NCBI RefSeq assembly: GCF_000355695.1
Contig: NC_020891.1
Location: 1,178,001 to 1,242,000 of the forward strand
Length of the DNA: 64,000 nucleotides
From: Clavibacter nebraskensis NCPPB 2581
GTDB lineage: Bacteria > Actinomycetota > Actinomycetes > Actinomycetales > Microbacteriaceae
Direction: 5' to 3'
Numbering within the stretch: the stretch's first letter is position 1; every line of letters starts with the position of its first letter. The position numbers were made by a program, and so were the translations under genes. The notes under the pieces are model-generated. The model had not been told where the DNA came from. It searched no databases and saw only the letters and a list, made by a program, of their open reading frames with translations. Below, piece after piece: positions 7,886 to 17,700 of the stretch.

Positions 7886-9502
7886 TCAGGCCCGCCCGGC
7901 CATCCAGGCCTCGACCTCGTCGGCCGTGCGTGGGATCCCCGCGGACAGGTTCTCGGCGCCGTCGCGCGTCACGAGGATGTCGTCCTCGATGCGGACGCCG
8001 ATGCCGCGGAAGCGCTCCGGCACGGTGAGGTCGTCGGGCTGGAAGTACAGGCCCGGCTCGATCGTGAAGACCATGCCGGCCTCCACGATCCCGTCGATGT
8101 ACATGTCGCGGCGCGCCTGCGCGCAGTCGTGCACGTCGAGGCCGAGGTGGTGGCTCGTGCCGTGGACCATGTAGCGGCGGTGGTGCTGGTTGTCGGCCTC
8201 GAGCGCCTCCTCGGCGGTGACCGGGAGCATGCCCCAGTCGGCGGCCTTCCGCGCGATGACCTGCATCGCGGCGGCGTGCACCTCGCGGAAGCGGATCCCG
8301 GGGCGCACGATCGCGAGTGCGGCGTCGGCGGCCTCGCGCACGGCCTCGTAGACCTCGCGCTGCACGTCGGTGAACGTGCCCGAGACGGGGAGCGTGCGGG
8401 TGATGTCGGCCGTGTAGAGGCTGTCGAGCTCGACGCCGGCGTCGATGAGGATCAGGTCGCCCGGCACCACGCGGCCGTCGTTGCGGGTCCAGTGCAGGAT
8501 GCAGGCGTGCGGGCCGGACGCCGCGATGGTGTCGTAGCCGACCGCGTTGCCGTCGGCCCGGGCGCGCGCGTTGAAGACGCCCTCGACGACGCGCTCGCCG
8601 CGGGCGTGCGCGAGGACGGCGGGCATGTCGGCGATCACGTCGGAGAAGCCGCGGCCGGTGGTGTCGACCGCCTCGCGCATCTGGGCGATCTCGTAGTCGT
8701 CCTTGACGAGGCGCAGCTCGGAGGCGTCGCGGGCGAGGAGAGCGTCGCCGTCGGCGGTGTCCTGGTCGGACTCGTCGGCCACGGTGTCGGCGGCGCGGGC
8801 CTCGTCCACGCGTGCGGCGATCGCGGGGTCGGCCTCGCGGATCACGCGCGCGGGCCCTCCTGCGGCGATGGCGGCGTCGACGTCGGCCAGGGGCGCGGTG
8901 GCGATCCCGAGGTCGGCCGCCACCTGGCGGAGCGAGGGGCGCGGGCCGATCCAGAACTCGCCGATCTCGGCGTTGGCGTAGAACTCGTCGCTGTCGCGGC
9001 CGGCGCGCTCGCGGAAGTACAGGGTGGCGTCGTGCGCGGAGCCGTCGGCGGCGGATCCCGCGGCCACGGGCTCCAGCACGAGCACGGCGCCGGGCTCGCT
9101 GTCGGCGCCCCAGCCGGTGAGGTGCGCGAAGGCCGAGTGGGCGCGGAACGCGTAGTCGGTGTCGTTGCTGCGCTGCTTGAGGCGGCCCGCGGGGATCACG
9201 AGGCGCGTGCCGACGTGGAGCGCGGAGAGGCGGCGGCGACGGTCGGCGGCGTAGGGCGCCTGCGCGCGGGCCGCCGGGTCGATCTCCTCGCGGTCCGCCC
9301 AGTTCGTGGAGACGAAGTCGCTGAACGCGGTGCTCGCGGGCGTGGTGCTGCGGTTGGACGTGGCGCGGGGGACGGGGGCGTCGCCGGATCCGGGAGCGGA
9401 GGTCACGGGGGCCGCGGTCTCGGTCGTCGCCAGGGGCGCTGCCGGGTCGGCGGCGATCTCGGCGGGGGTGGTCTCGGACGCGGTGTCGGTGTTCTCGGCC
9501 AT
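7886..9502 (-). CDS. pepP: Xaa-Pro aminopeptidase (aminopeptidase P)
   Basis: The 538-aa protein is an M24 metallopeptidase that removes an N-terminal residue preceding proline in the cytoplasm. After a low-complexity Ala/Thr/Pro-rich N-terminus of about 60 residues comes the aminopeptidase P N-domain (RRRRLSALHVGTRLVIPAG). The pita-bread catalytic domain carries the metal ligands: the two Asp in LILIDAGVELDSLYTADITR, the His in MVHGTSHHLGLDVHD, and Glu in FTIEPG and VRIEDD. The ATG at 9502 is preceded by AGGTGGGA about eleven bases away; the open frame extends far upstream without support. It is longer than E. coli PepP mainly through the N-terminal extension. Confidence 0.92.
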   Translation of the reverse strand: MAENTDTASETTPAEIAADPAAPLATTETAAPVTSAPGSGDAPVPRATSNRSTTPASTAFSDFVSTNWADREEIDPAARAQAPYAADRRRRLSALHVGTRLVIPAGRLKQRSNDTDYAFRAHSAFAHLTGWGADSEPGAVLVLEPVAAGSAADGSAHDATLYFRERAGRDSDEFYANAEIGEFWIGPRPSLRQVAADLGIATAPLADVDAAIAAGGPARVIREADPAIAARVDEARAADTVADESDQDTADGDALLARDASELRLVKDDYEIAQMREAVDTTGRGFSDVIADMPAVLAHARGERVVEGVFNARARADGNAVGYDTIAASGPHACILHWTRNDGRVVPGDLILIDAGVELDSLYTADITRTLPVSGTFTDVQREVYEAVREAADAALAIVRPGIRFREVHAAAMQVIARKAADWGMLPVTAEEALEADNQHHRRYMVHGTSHHLGLDVHDCAQARRDMYIDGIVEAGMVFTIEPGLYFQPDDLTVPERFRGIGVRIEDDILVTRDGAENLSAGIPRTADEVEAWMAGRA

Positions 9503-9549
9503 CCGACGATCATCCCACCTGCATGAAGCGCGGCGCCCGGGCGGGCGCG

Positions 9550-10575
9550 TCAGCGGAGGGGCGTGAGCTGCGCGATGATCGGCCGGTGGTCGCTCCCGGC
9601 GCCGTCGCGGTCCTCGACGACGCGGAAGCCCGTGACGGCCCAGCCGGGCGTCGCCATGATGTGGTCGATCGGGGTGCCGAGCAGCGCGGGAAGGCCCGTG
9701 GGCCACGTGCCGACCGCGCCGTTGCCCGAGGCGCGCGCCGCGTCGACGCACTGCCCGAGGTCGGTGACCTGGTCGCGCTCGGTGGGCGTGCCGCCGTACC
9801 GGCTCATGTGGTCGAGCGTCGCGTTGAAGTCGCCCGCGATGATCACGTTGCCCTCGTCGCAGCGCTTGCCGAGCCACGCGAGGTCGGCGCGCCAGTTGTC
9901 CATCTGCTCGGGGATGGGGGAGACGGGGTGCACGGCCATGATGACGGGGCCGTTCCCGTCGACCGGCTCCATGACGACCGTGGGCAGCACGCTCGTGGTG
10001 CCGCGCGACTCGTCCATCCGGTAGTCGCCGTACGCCGCGCTGATGAGGATCGTGGTGGAGCGGGCCGCGGCCACGTCGTCGAACGCGGCGGTGCGGACCC
10101 ACATCGGCCGGCCCGCGTCGCGCATCAGGACGGCGATCTCCGCGCCGGTCTCCTCGCGCGTCTCGGGGAGCGTGATGACGTCGGCCCCGGACTCGATGGC
10201 GAGGTCGGCCACCGCGCGGGCGCCCGTCGCGCCGCCGAGCGTGTTCCACGACAGCACGGTGACGTCGTCGTCCTGCGCCTCCTGGAAGGCGGTGTCGCCG
10301 AGGCCGCGCGTCGCGAGCACGGCGGAGTTGGCGCCGATGAAGACCACGAGCAGCACGGCGATGCTGCCGAGCAGGCGGCGGCCGGGGCGGATCGCGAGGC
10401 AGAGGACGAGGGTCAGCACGAGCACGGCGGCCGCGGCGGCGACGAGGCCCCCGCGGATGGCGACGGCGTGGGCGACGAGGTACGTCTGCTCCAGGCCGAG
10501 CAGCTGCGGCCAGGTGACGACGAGGAGTCCTGCGGCCGTGATGAGGATGACTGCTGCTCCGACGACCCGACCCAT
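9550..10575 (-). CDS. Membrane-anchored endonuclease/exonuclease/phosphatase-fold protein
   Basis: This 341-aa protein has three N-terminal transmembrane helices within about the first 95 residues. An EEP-superfamily domain follows, shown by VLSWNTLGG, TLPETREE, the catalytic GDFNATLDH and the C-terminal GSDHRPIIAQL. By topology the catalytic domain should face outside. The substrate is unknown; EEP enzymes cut DNA, RNA, phospholipids or inositol phosphates. I chose the ATG at 10575 because TAGTGT on the minus strand (10586-10591) ends ten bases before it; the other ATG, at 10584, would be only one base from that box. It diverges from the PHP gene. Confidence 0.82.
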   Translation of the reverse strand: MGRVVGAAVILITAAGLLVVTWPQLLGLEQTYLVAHAVAIRGGLVAAAAAVLVLTLVLCLAIRPGRRLLGSIAVLLVVFIGANSAVLATRGLGDTAFQEAQDDDVTVLSWNTLGGATGARAVADLAIESGADVITLPETREETGAEIAVLMRDAGRPMWVRTAAFDDVAAARSTTILISAAYGDYRMDESRGTTSVLPTVVMEPVDGNGPVIMAVHPVSPIPEQMDNWRADLAWLGKRCDEGNVIIAGDFNATLDHMSRYGGTPTERDQVTDLGQCVDAARASGNGAVGTWPTGLPALLGTPIDHIMATPGWAVTGFRVVEDRDGAGSDHRPIIAQLTPLR

Positions 10576-10655
10576 GACGCCCATCACACTATGGCGGCTC
10601 TCTGGGAGAGCGCCGCCGCGGGTCCCGGCCGGCCGGGGCACCAGGGGCCGCCGCA

Positions 10656-10661
10656 TAGGAT
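10656..10661 (+). promoter_or_regulatory. -10 box of the PHP gene
   Basis: TAGGAT ends six bases before the ATG at 10668, consistent with a leaderless transcript. Confidence 0.5.
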
Positions 10662-10667
10662 GGCGGG

Positions 10668-11543
10668 ATGCCGGAGGAGCAGCCAGGTCCCATCGACCTG
10701 CACACGCACAGCTCCGTCTCGGACGGCACGGAGACACCCGTCGAGCTCGTCGCGCAGGCCGCGTCGCAGGGCCTCTCGGCCGTGGCGCTCACCGACCACG
10801 ACTCGACCGCCGGCTGGTCCGACGCCTCGGAAGCCGCGCTCGCGCACGGCATCACGCTCGTCCCCGGCATGGAGATGAGCACGCAGCTCGAGTACGCGAG
10901 CGTGCACGTGCTCGCCTACCTCTTCGATCCCGACGACGCGGACCTCGCGGCCATGACCGCGCGCGTCCGCTCGGAGCGCATGACCCGCGCCGAGGCGATG
11001 GTCGGCCGCATCTCCCGCGACTACGACCTCACGTGGGCGGACGTGCTCGCGCAGACCACGCCCGGCAGCACCATCGGCCGGCCGCACATCGCCGACGCGC
11101 TCGTCGCCCGCGGGCACGTGCCCACGCGCACGGCGGCGTTCGAGAGCATCCTGCACTGGCAGGGCGGCTACTACCGTCCGCACTACGCGCCGGATCCCAT
11201 CCTCGGCGTCGAGCTCATCACCGCGGCGGGCGGCCTGGCCGTGCTCGCGCACCCGGGAGCCCGCGGGCCGGAGCGCGTGCTGTCGGACTCGCGCATGAGC
11301 GCGCTCGTCGCCGCCGGGCTCTTCGGCGTCGAGGTGCGGCACCGCGACAACCCGCCCGCGTCGCGCGCGCGCCTCACGGAGCTGGCGGAGCGGTTCGGGC
11401 TCGAGGTGACGGGATCCAGCGACTACCACGGCGCCGGCAAGCCGAACCGGCTCGCCGAGAACACCACCGAGCCCGCGGTGCTCGCGCGCATCGTCGAGCG
11501 CGCCACCGGCTGGGCACCCGTCGTGCCGGTGCCCGCGGCCTGA
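10668..11543 (+). CDS. PHP-domain phosphoesterase (RNase AM / YciV-like)
   Basis: The 291-aa protein is a stand-alone PHP domain. Metal-binding residues are seen in IDLHTHSSVSDG (residues 9-20), LTDHDST, the Glu of LVPGMEMS, GRPHIADAL, LAHPGARG and the C-terminal SSDYHGAGK. This is the pattern of the TrpH/YciV family. E. coli YciV (RNase AM) degrades short RNAs and dephosphorylates 3',5'-nucleoside bisphosphates, so a role in RNA or nucleotide turnover is likely. Full family length. Transcription ends at a long hairpin shared with rhlE. Confidence 0.88.
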   Translation: MPEEQPGPIDLHTHSSVSDGTETPVELVAQAASQGLSAVALTDHDSTAGWSDASEAALAHGITLVPGMEMSTQLEYASVHVLAYLFDPDDADLAAMTARVRSERMTRAEAMVGRISRDYDLTWADVLAQTTPGSTIGRPHIADALVARGHVPTRTAAFESILHWQGGYYRPHYAPDPILGVELITAAGGLAVLAHPGARGPERVLSDSRMSALVAAGLFGVEVRHRDNPPASRARLTELAERFGLEVTGSSDYHGAGKPNRLAENTTEPAVLARIVERATGWAPVVPVPAA

Positions 11544-11573
11544 TCCGCGACGCGGTCGACGCGCCACCCGACG

Positions 11574-11616
11574 CACGAGAGGGGCCGCATCCGATGGATG
11601 CGGCCCCTCTGTCGTG
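11574..11616. terminator. Bidirectional terminator
   Basis: A perfect 15-bp stem (agaggggccgcatcc and its complement) with loop GAT lies between the PHP gene and the converging rhlE. Flanking cacg/cgtg bases lengthen the stem. Confidence 0.8.
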
Positions 11617-11632
11617 CACGATGCGCGGGGTG

Positions 11633-13165
11633 CTAGGACGTCGCCGTCGGGCGGTCGCCGCCGGAGCGACGGCGGCGGTTGCGCGAGCGCGGACGCGTCT
11701 GGCCGTCGGCGTGGGGCGCGTCGTGGCCGCCCGCCGTGTTCGGCTGCTCGCTGCCGATGGTCGTTGTCGCGTCCGCGGATGCGGTGGCCGACGCGGTCGA
11801 CGTGCTGCGGCTGCGCGAGCGGTCGCGGTCACCGCCGGAGCGCTCGCCGCCGCCGGAGCGGCCGCCGTCCCGGCTGCCGCCGCGGCCGCCGTCACGCCCG
11901 CCGCGTCCGCCGTCGCGACCCGAGTCGGTGCCGCGGCTTCCCGGACGCTCCCGGGGGGTGCCGTCGGGGTTGACCGTCGGGGTCGCGCGGAGGCGGCCCT
12001 TGGAGCCGGCCGGGATGTCGAGGTCGGTGTAGAGGTGCGGCGAGGACGAGTACGTCTCCGTCGGCTCCGGCTGGCCGAACTCGAGGGCGCGGTTGATGAG
12101 CGCCCACTTGTGCAGGTCGTCCCAGTCGACGAACGTGACCGCTATGCCGGTCTTGCCCGCGCGGCCCGTGCGGCCGACGCGGTGCAGGTACGCCTTGTCG
12201 TCCTCGGGGATGGTGTGGTTGATCACGTGGGTGACGTCGAGCACGTCGATGCCGCGCGCCGCCACGTCGGTGGCGATGAGGATGTCCTTCTTGCCGGCCT
12301 TGAACGCGGCCATGGCGCGCTCGCGCTGCTCCTGGTTGAGGTCGCCGTGCACGGCGGCGGCGTTGAAGCCGCGGTCGTTGAGCTCCTCGACGAGGCGGGC
12401 GGCGGCGCGCTTGGTGCGCGTGAAGATCACGGTCTTGCCGCGGCCCTCGGCCTGGAGGATGCGGCCGATGACCTCGTCCTTGTCCATGTTGTGCGCCCGG
12501 TAGACGAGGTGGCGGATGTTCGCCTGCATGAGGCCCTCGTCGGGGTCCGTCGCGCGGATGTGGATCGGCTTCGTCATGAAGCGGCGGGCGAGCGCGACGA
12601 TCGGGCCCGGCATGGTGGCCGAGAACAGCATGGTGTGGCGCACGGCCGGGGTCTGCGCGAACAGCTTCTCGATGTCCGAGAGGAAACCGAGGTCGAGCAT
12701 CTTGTCGGCCTCGTCGAGCACCATCTCACGCACGCCCTGGAGCGAGAGCAGGCGCTGGCCCACGAGGTCGAGGAGGCGGCCCGGCGTGCCGACGACGATC
12801 TGCGCGCCGGCCTTGAGCTGCTCGATCTGGCCCTCGTACGCCTTGCCGCCGTAGATGGAGACGACGGTGGTGGCGCGGTGCGCGGTGGCGATCTGGAGGT
12901 CCTCGGTGACCTGGACGGCGAGCTCGCGCGTCGGCACGACCACGAGGGCCTGCACGCCGGGCTCGGGGGTGAGGCCGAGCCGCTGGATGAGCGGGAGGCC
13001 GAAGCCGAAGGTCTTGCCGGTGCCCGTCTTGGCCTGGCCGATGATGTCCTGGCCGGAGAGGGCCAGGGGGATGGTCTGCTCCTGGATGGGGAAGGGTTCG
13101 AGGATCCCGTGGTCGGCCAGCGCCTGCACCATGTCCTCGTCGATGTTCAGTTCGGTGAAAGTCAC
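11633..13165 (-). CDS. rhlE: DEAD-box ATP-dependent RNA helicase, RhlE type
   Basis: This 510-aa protein has the helicase motifs in order: Q motif (FPIQEQTI), AKTGTGKT, PTRELAVQ, VLDEADKMLDLGF, SATM and HRVGRTGRAG. The C-terminal hundred residues are a low-complexity Arg/Gly/Asp tail that probably binds RNA. It unwinds short RNA duplexes, as in ribosome assembly and mRNA turnover. The GTG start at 13165 has a weak purine-rich site (ACAGGG) nearby. It diverges from the ferritin-like gene, the same pairing as mycobacterial Rv3211/Rv3210c, which supports an RhlE rather than DeaD assignment. A second DEAD-box gene lies at 59070-60830. Confidence 0.92.
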   Translation of the reverse strand: MTFTELNIDEDMVQALADHGILEPFPIQEQTIPLALSGQDIIGQAKTGTGKTFGFGLPLIQRLGLTPEPGVQALVVVPTRELAVQVTEDLQIATAHRATTVVSIYGGKAYEGQIEQLKAGAQIVVGTPGRLLDLVGQRLLSLQGVREMVLDEADKMLDLGFLSDIEKLFAQTPAVRHTMLFSATMPGPIVALARRFMTKPIHIRATDPDEGLMQANIRHLVYRAHNMDKDEVIGRILQAEGRGKTVIFTRTKRAAARLVEELNDRGFNAAAVHGDLNQEQRERAMAAFKAGKKDILIATDVAARGIDVLDVTHVINHTIPEDDKAYLHRVGRTGRAGKTGIAVTFVDWDDLHKWALINRALEFGQPEPTETYSSSPHLYTDLDIPAGSKGRLRATPTVNPDGTPRERPGSRGTDSGRDGGRGGRDGGRGGSRDGGRSGGGERSGGDRDRSRSRSTSTASATASADATTTIGSEQPNTAGGHDAPHADGQTRPRSRNRRRRSGGDRPTATS

Positions 13166-13293
13166 GTTGTGCCCTGTCTAGCGGTGCGGTCCACGCCCGG
13201 ACTGCTTCTCTGCGGGCGCGATGGGGCCCTTCCGTTGAGGGACCACGGGTGAGTTTAGTGGGCCGGGGCCCGGGGACCGGCTCCGCCGCCCTT

Positions 13294-13299
13294 TACACT
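13294..13299 (+). promoter_or_regulatory. -10 box of the ferritin-like gene
   Basis: TACACT ends six bases before the GTG at 13306 and selects that codon over the upstream in-frame ATG at 13249. Confidence 0.55.
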
Positions 13300-13305
13300 G
13301 GCCAC

Positions 13306-14034
13306 GTGCTCAAGATGTTCGGACGCCGGTCGACGACGATCGAGGCGCCCCGGGTCCGGTCCCGCGGCGACGCGAAGCGGCGATCCGCGGCGACGACTGT
13401 GAGCGTGGACGACTTCTCGCCCGACACCCTCCGCTTCCTCGGCGCCGTCGCGTACCTGCAGCTGACGGCCTTCGAGACCCTTTCCCGCGCGGTCGCGGAG
13501 GCCCCCGACCTCGCCGGCAAGGAGGCCGTGTCGACGGCCGCCGGCATCGCGCTCGGCAAGCACCAGGCGCTCGCCGCGGAGATCAAGCGGCTGGACGGCG
13601 ACCCGAGCGTCGTCATGGAGCCGCACCGCGCCGCGTTCGACCGGTTCACCGCCACCGTCGCCGGCGCCGACTGGTACGAGTGCCTGCTCTCCGCGCACAT
13701 CACCACCGGGCTGCTCGACGACTTCTTTGTGCGCCTCGCCTCGGGGCTCCCGTCGGACCAGCGCCAGCGCGTCGTGGTCCTGCTCTCCTCGGGCGTCGGG
13801 CAGCAGGGCATCGTCGACGCGGTGCGCGCGGGGATCCGGCGTGACCCGCTGCTCGCCTCGCGCCTCGCCATGTGGGGTCGCCGTCTCGTCGGCGACACGC
13901 TGCTCGTCGCGGGCACGGCGATGCGCGCGTCCCTGGCGGACCCGGACGACGCCCGCGTGCACCTCGAGCCCGTGTTCGCCGGGATCATCACGGCGCACAC
14001 CCGGCGGATGGACGCGCTGGGGCTCACGGCCTGA
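13306..14034 (+). CDS. Ferritin-like fold protein (Rv3210c-like)
   Basis: The 242-aa protein is mostly helical. After a basic N-terminus it contains RFLGAVAYLQLTAFETLSRA, GKHQALAAEIKRL and ADWYECLLSAHITTGLLDDF. These place Glu/His residues as in a ferritin-like four-helix bundle related to the tRNA-(ms2io6A)-hydroxylase fold. Whether it binds a di-iron centre is unclear. The GTG at 13306 is chosen from the TACACT box; the open frame begins at 13249. It stands next to rhlE and DUF3107 as in mycobacteria. The function is unknown. Confidence 0.75.
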   Translation: MLKMFGRRSTTIEAPRVRSRGDAKRRSAATTVSVDDFSPDTLRFLGAVAYLQLTAFETLSRAVAEAPDLAGKEAVSTAAGIALGKHQALAAEIKRLDGDPSVVMEPHRAAFDRFTATVAGADWYECLLSAHITTGLLDDFFVRLASGLPSDQRQRVVVLLSSGVGQQGIVDAVRAGIRRDPLLASRLAMWGRRLVGDTLLVAGTAMRASLADPDDARVHLEPVFAGIITAHTRRMDALGLTA

Positions 14035-14060
14035 GGCGCGTCGCCGGCCCGTACCCGGCA

Positions 14061-14107
14061 CACGACATGACGCCCGGCCCCCTGCGGGGACCGGGCGTCA
14101 TGTCGTG
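14061..14107. terminator. Bidirectional terminator
   Basis: A 17-bp perfect outer stem (cacgacatgacgcccgg and its complement) lies between the ferritin-like gene and the converging small membrane-protein gene. Confidence 0.8.
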
Positions 14108-14116
14108 CGGGTGCGG

Positions 14117-14404
14117 TCAGCCTCCGATGGCCGCGAGGTCGCGGGCGTCCGCGGAGGATCGCCAACGGCCGAGGAGCAGGTCGGTGCCCGCCGCGACGAG
14201 CGCCGATACGGCGAGCGTCGCGATCCAGATGACGCCCTGATCCCAGCGGAGGCCCGCCCAGGTGAGCGCGACCCACGCGACCATGGCGGCGATCGTGCCG
14301 ACCGCCGGGATGAGCAGCGCGCCGTGCGTCGCGCGGTGGGGGAGCGCGTAGCGTGCGACGAGGCCGATGAGGGCGCCGAAGAGCGCGACGAACAGGAGCT
14401 CCAC
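14117..14404 (-). CDS. Small integral membrane protein (95 aa)
   Basis: Three hydrophobic helices can be seen: LLFVALFGALIGLVARYALP, an Ala/Val-rich segment ending VAWVALTWAG, and VIWIATLAVSALVAAGTDLL. They are followed by a short basic-polar tail. The GTG at 14404 follows the DUF3107 stop by ten bases, so the two genes form an operon. I recognise no family. Confidence 0.6.
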   Translation of the reverse strand: MELLFVALFGALIGLVARYALPHRATHGALLIPAVGTIAAMVAWVALTWAGLRWDQGVIWIATLAVSALVAAGTDLLLGRWRSSADARDLAAIGG

Positions 14405-14414
14405 GGGCGTCGGG

Positions 14415-14639
14415 CTAGCGGACGAAGCCGATGCGCGGGGCGTCGGCGCTGCCGAGCTCCACGTAGGCGAGGTGGGCGGTGACGGCGAGGTGCGTGGCGC
14501 CCTTGTCGTCGGTGAAGGAGATGAAGGGCGAGGAGTCGCGGACGGCGTCCGTGACGGTCCGCTGGACCTCCTCGGGCGTCTGCTTGGTGCTGAAGGAGAG
14601 CTCGCGGGCGGTGTTGACGAGGCCGATACGGATTTCCAC
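14415..14639 (-). CDS. DUF3107 protein (Rv3208A/TB9.4-like)
   Basis: The 74-aa protein begins MEIRIGLVNTARELSF and continues STKQTPEEVQRTVTDAV. It ends in LAYVELGSADAPRIGFV, matching the full-length DUF3107 family of Actinobacteria. The start is GTG with AAAGG upstream. A TAGCCT box (14682-14687, minus strand) about 43 bases upstream suggests a short leader. It neighbours the ferritin-like protein, RhlE and AdnA, as in mycobacteria. The function is unknown. Confidence 0.85.
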   Translation of the reverse strand: MEIRIGLVNTARELSFSTKQTPEEVQRTVTDAVRDSSPFISFTDDKGATHLAVTAHLAYVELGSADAPRIGFVR

Positions 14640-14681
14640 GGGAGGTGCCTTTCGATGCGTCGGATGCGACGGTGCCCCCTC

Positions 14682-14687
14682 AGGCTA
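14682..14687 (-). promoter_or_regulatory. Putative -10 box for the DUF3107 operon
   Basis: TAGCCT on the minus strand, with a predicted leader of about 36 bases before the GTG at 14639. Confidence 0.35.
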
Positions 14688-14787
14688 GGGCACCCGCATG
14701 CGCGGCCCGGCGGCGTTCACTGAGGGCGGACGGGAGGGCGGACGGCGGCGGCCCTTCCGCGGATCCGCCGGCGTCGGGGGCCGCGGG

Positions 14788-14793
14788 TAGCGT
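14788..14793 (+). promoter_or_regulatory. -10 box of the adnAB operon
   Basis: TAGCGT ends six bases before the adnA GTG at 14800, consistent with a leaderless transcript. Confidence 0.55.
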
Positions 14794-14799
14794 GGCCGC

Positions 14800-17700
14800 G
14801 TGAACATCAGGGGATTCCGCCAGCCGCCCGCCTCCGTCGCCGACGCCGCGGCCCCCGCGGTGGAGCTGGACCCCGCGCAGCGCGCCGTCGTCGAGCTGCC
14901 GGTGGGCGTGAGCGCGGCCGTCCTCGGCGCGCCGGGCTCCGGGCGCACCACCACGCTGCGCGAGCTCGTGGCCGAGCGGATCCTCGTGCAGGGGCTCGAC
15001 CCCGCCGAGGTGCTCGTGCTCGCGCCCTCGCGCGCGGCCGCCACGCGCCTGCGCGACGAGCTCGCGCTGCGGGTCGGGGTGGCCACGCTCGGGCCGCTCG
15101 CGCGCACCTCCACGTCCGTCGCGTTCGAGGTGCTCGCCCGGCGCGCCGCCGAGACGGGCACCGAGCCGCCCCGCCTGCTCACGGGCGCCGAGCAGGACCA
15201 GATCATCGCCGATCTCCTCGCCGGACACGAGGAGCTGGGCACCGGGCCCGCGTGGCCGGATCCGCTGGGCGTCGAGGTGCGGCGGCTGCGCGCCTTCCGC
15301 ACGGAGCTCCGCGAGCTGCTCATGCGCGCCACCGAGGAGGGCGTGCGGCCGGACGCGCTCGCCGAGGCCGGCCGGGCGCACGACGTGACCGAGTGGATCG
15401 CCGCGGCGGAGTTTGCCCGCGAGTACGAGGACGTCGTCGACTCCTTCCGCGGCGACCACCTCGACAGCGCGGAGCTGCTCGCCGAGGCCGTGCTGCTCGT
15501 GTCGCGGGGGGAGGCGCTCACGGGGATCCGCCTGGTCGTCGCCGACGACCTGCACGAGGCGACCGTCGCGACGCTCTCCCTCCTCCGGGCGCTCGCGGCG
15601 CGCGGCGCGGACGTGGTCGCGTTCGGCGACCCGGACGTCGCGGCGGCCACCTTCCGCGGGGCCGAGGCATCCGCGCTCGGCCGCCTCTCCACCGTGCTCG
15701 GGCTGCCCGGGCTCCGCACGCTCGTGCTCGACCGGGTGCACCGGCAGCCGCCCGCGCTCCGGGCGCTCACGTCGGCCGTCACGGCCCGCATCGGCGCGGC
15801 CGGCGCGGGGCGGCAGCGGCAGGCGGGATCCGCGCCGGGGCTCGCCGACGACGCCGACCCGATCCAGGTCATCGAGGCGCCCACGCGCGCCCTCGAGCTC
15901 GCCCGCCTCGCGCGTCGGCTCCGCGAGGAGCACCTGCTGGGCGGCGTGCCCTGGGCGCGCATGGTCGTGCTCGTGCGCTCCGGGTCCCTCGTGGCCCAGG
16001 TCGCCCGCAGCCTCGCGACCGCGGAGGTCCCCACGCGCACGGCCGTGGCCGGGCGCGCGCTGCGCGACGACCTGGCCGCGCTCGCGCTCATCCGCGCGGT
16101 CGATGTCGTGCTCGGCCGCGTGCCGCTCACGCCGGACATCGCGGCGGAGCTCGCCACGGGTCCGCTCGGCGGCCTCGACGGGGTCCAGCTCCGCCGCCTC
16201 CGCCTCGCCATGCGCCAGGAGGAGCTCGCGGGCGACGGCCACCGGTCGAGCGACGAGCTGCTCGTAGAGGCCCTCGCCGCGACCGGCCGGCTCGAGACGC
16301 TCGACCTCGCGCCTGCGCGCCGCCTCGGCCGGCTCGCCCGCACGCTGCAGGGCGCCCGCGAGCTGGCCGCGTCCGACGGCACCATCGAGGAGCTGCTCTG
16401 GCGCCTGTGGGAGGGCTCGGGGCTGGCGACGCCGTGGTTCGAGCAGGCGCTGCAGAAGGGCATCGTCGCCGACCAGGCGAACCGCGACCTCGACGGCGTC
16501 GTCGCGCTCTTCACGGCCGCGCGCCGGTTCGTCGAGCGGAACCCGGGCCGCCCCGCGTCCGACTTCGTGGAGGAGCTGCTCGGCGCCGAGGTGCCCGAGG
16601 ACACGCTCTCGCCGCAGCCGCTCGCCGACACCGTGCTCGTCGCCACGCCGTCCGCGGTCGTGGGCGCGGGGTACGAGGTCGTCGCGATCGCCGCGCTGCA
16701 GGAGGGCGTGTGGCCGAACCTGCGGCTGCGCGGATCCCTGCTGCACCCGCAGCGCCTCTCCGCCGTCGCGCGCGGGCTCGACCGGGCCGACGTCGACGAG
16801 CGCGCCGAGGTGCTCGGCGACGAGCTGCGGATGCTCGCGCTCGCCGTCTCGCGGGCGTCGCGTGTCGTGGTCCTCAGCGCCACCGCGAACGACGAGGAGG
16901 CGCCGTCGCCGTTCCTGCGCCTGGTCCCGCCCGCGCCGGGCCTCGCCGAGGAGGAGGCCGGCGCCGAGGCGGGGCGGGTGGCGAAGGACGCGCCGGCCGC
17001 GCTGCGGATCCGCCCGGATCACCCGCTCTCGCTCCGCGGGCTCGTCGGCGCGCTCCGGCGCGAGCTCGCGGTCGTGCACCGCGACGCCGCGCTCCTCGAC
17101 GACGGCCGCGTCGTCTCGGGCGACCGCACCGCGCGCCGCCCCGCCGACGCCACCCGCGAGCGGGGCCTCGCCGCCGCGTCCGCGCTCGCGCGCCTCGCCG
17201 CGGAGGGCGTCACGGGCGCGGATCCGGCCGAGTGGTACGGCCTGCGCGAGCCCTCCACCACCGAGCCCGTCGTCGACCTCACCGATCCCGAGGCGCGCGT
17301 CCCCGTCTCGCCCTCGCGCCTGGAGGCCTTCGAGCGCTCGCCGCTCAACTGGTTCATCGACCAGGCGTCCGGCGGGTCCACCAGCACGGCCATGGGCATC
17401 GGCACCATCGTGCACGCGGTCATGGAGGAGGCGAGCCTCGATCCCGACGCCGACCTCCGCCCGCCCGCCCTCGAGGCGCGCCTCGACGCGCGCTGGGGCG
17501 AGCTGCCCTTCGAGTCCCCCTGGGTGGGCGAGCGCGAGCGGCGCCAGGCGGGCGAGCTCATCGCCGGCGTCAGCGGGTACCTCCGCGACTTCGCCGCGGA
17601 CGGCGGCCGCATGCTCGCGGCCGAGGGCGGCTTCGAGCTGGAGGTGGGCGTCGCGCGCCTCCGCGGGAAGATCGACCGCATCGAGCTGACGAAGGAGGGC

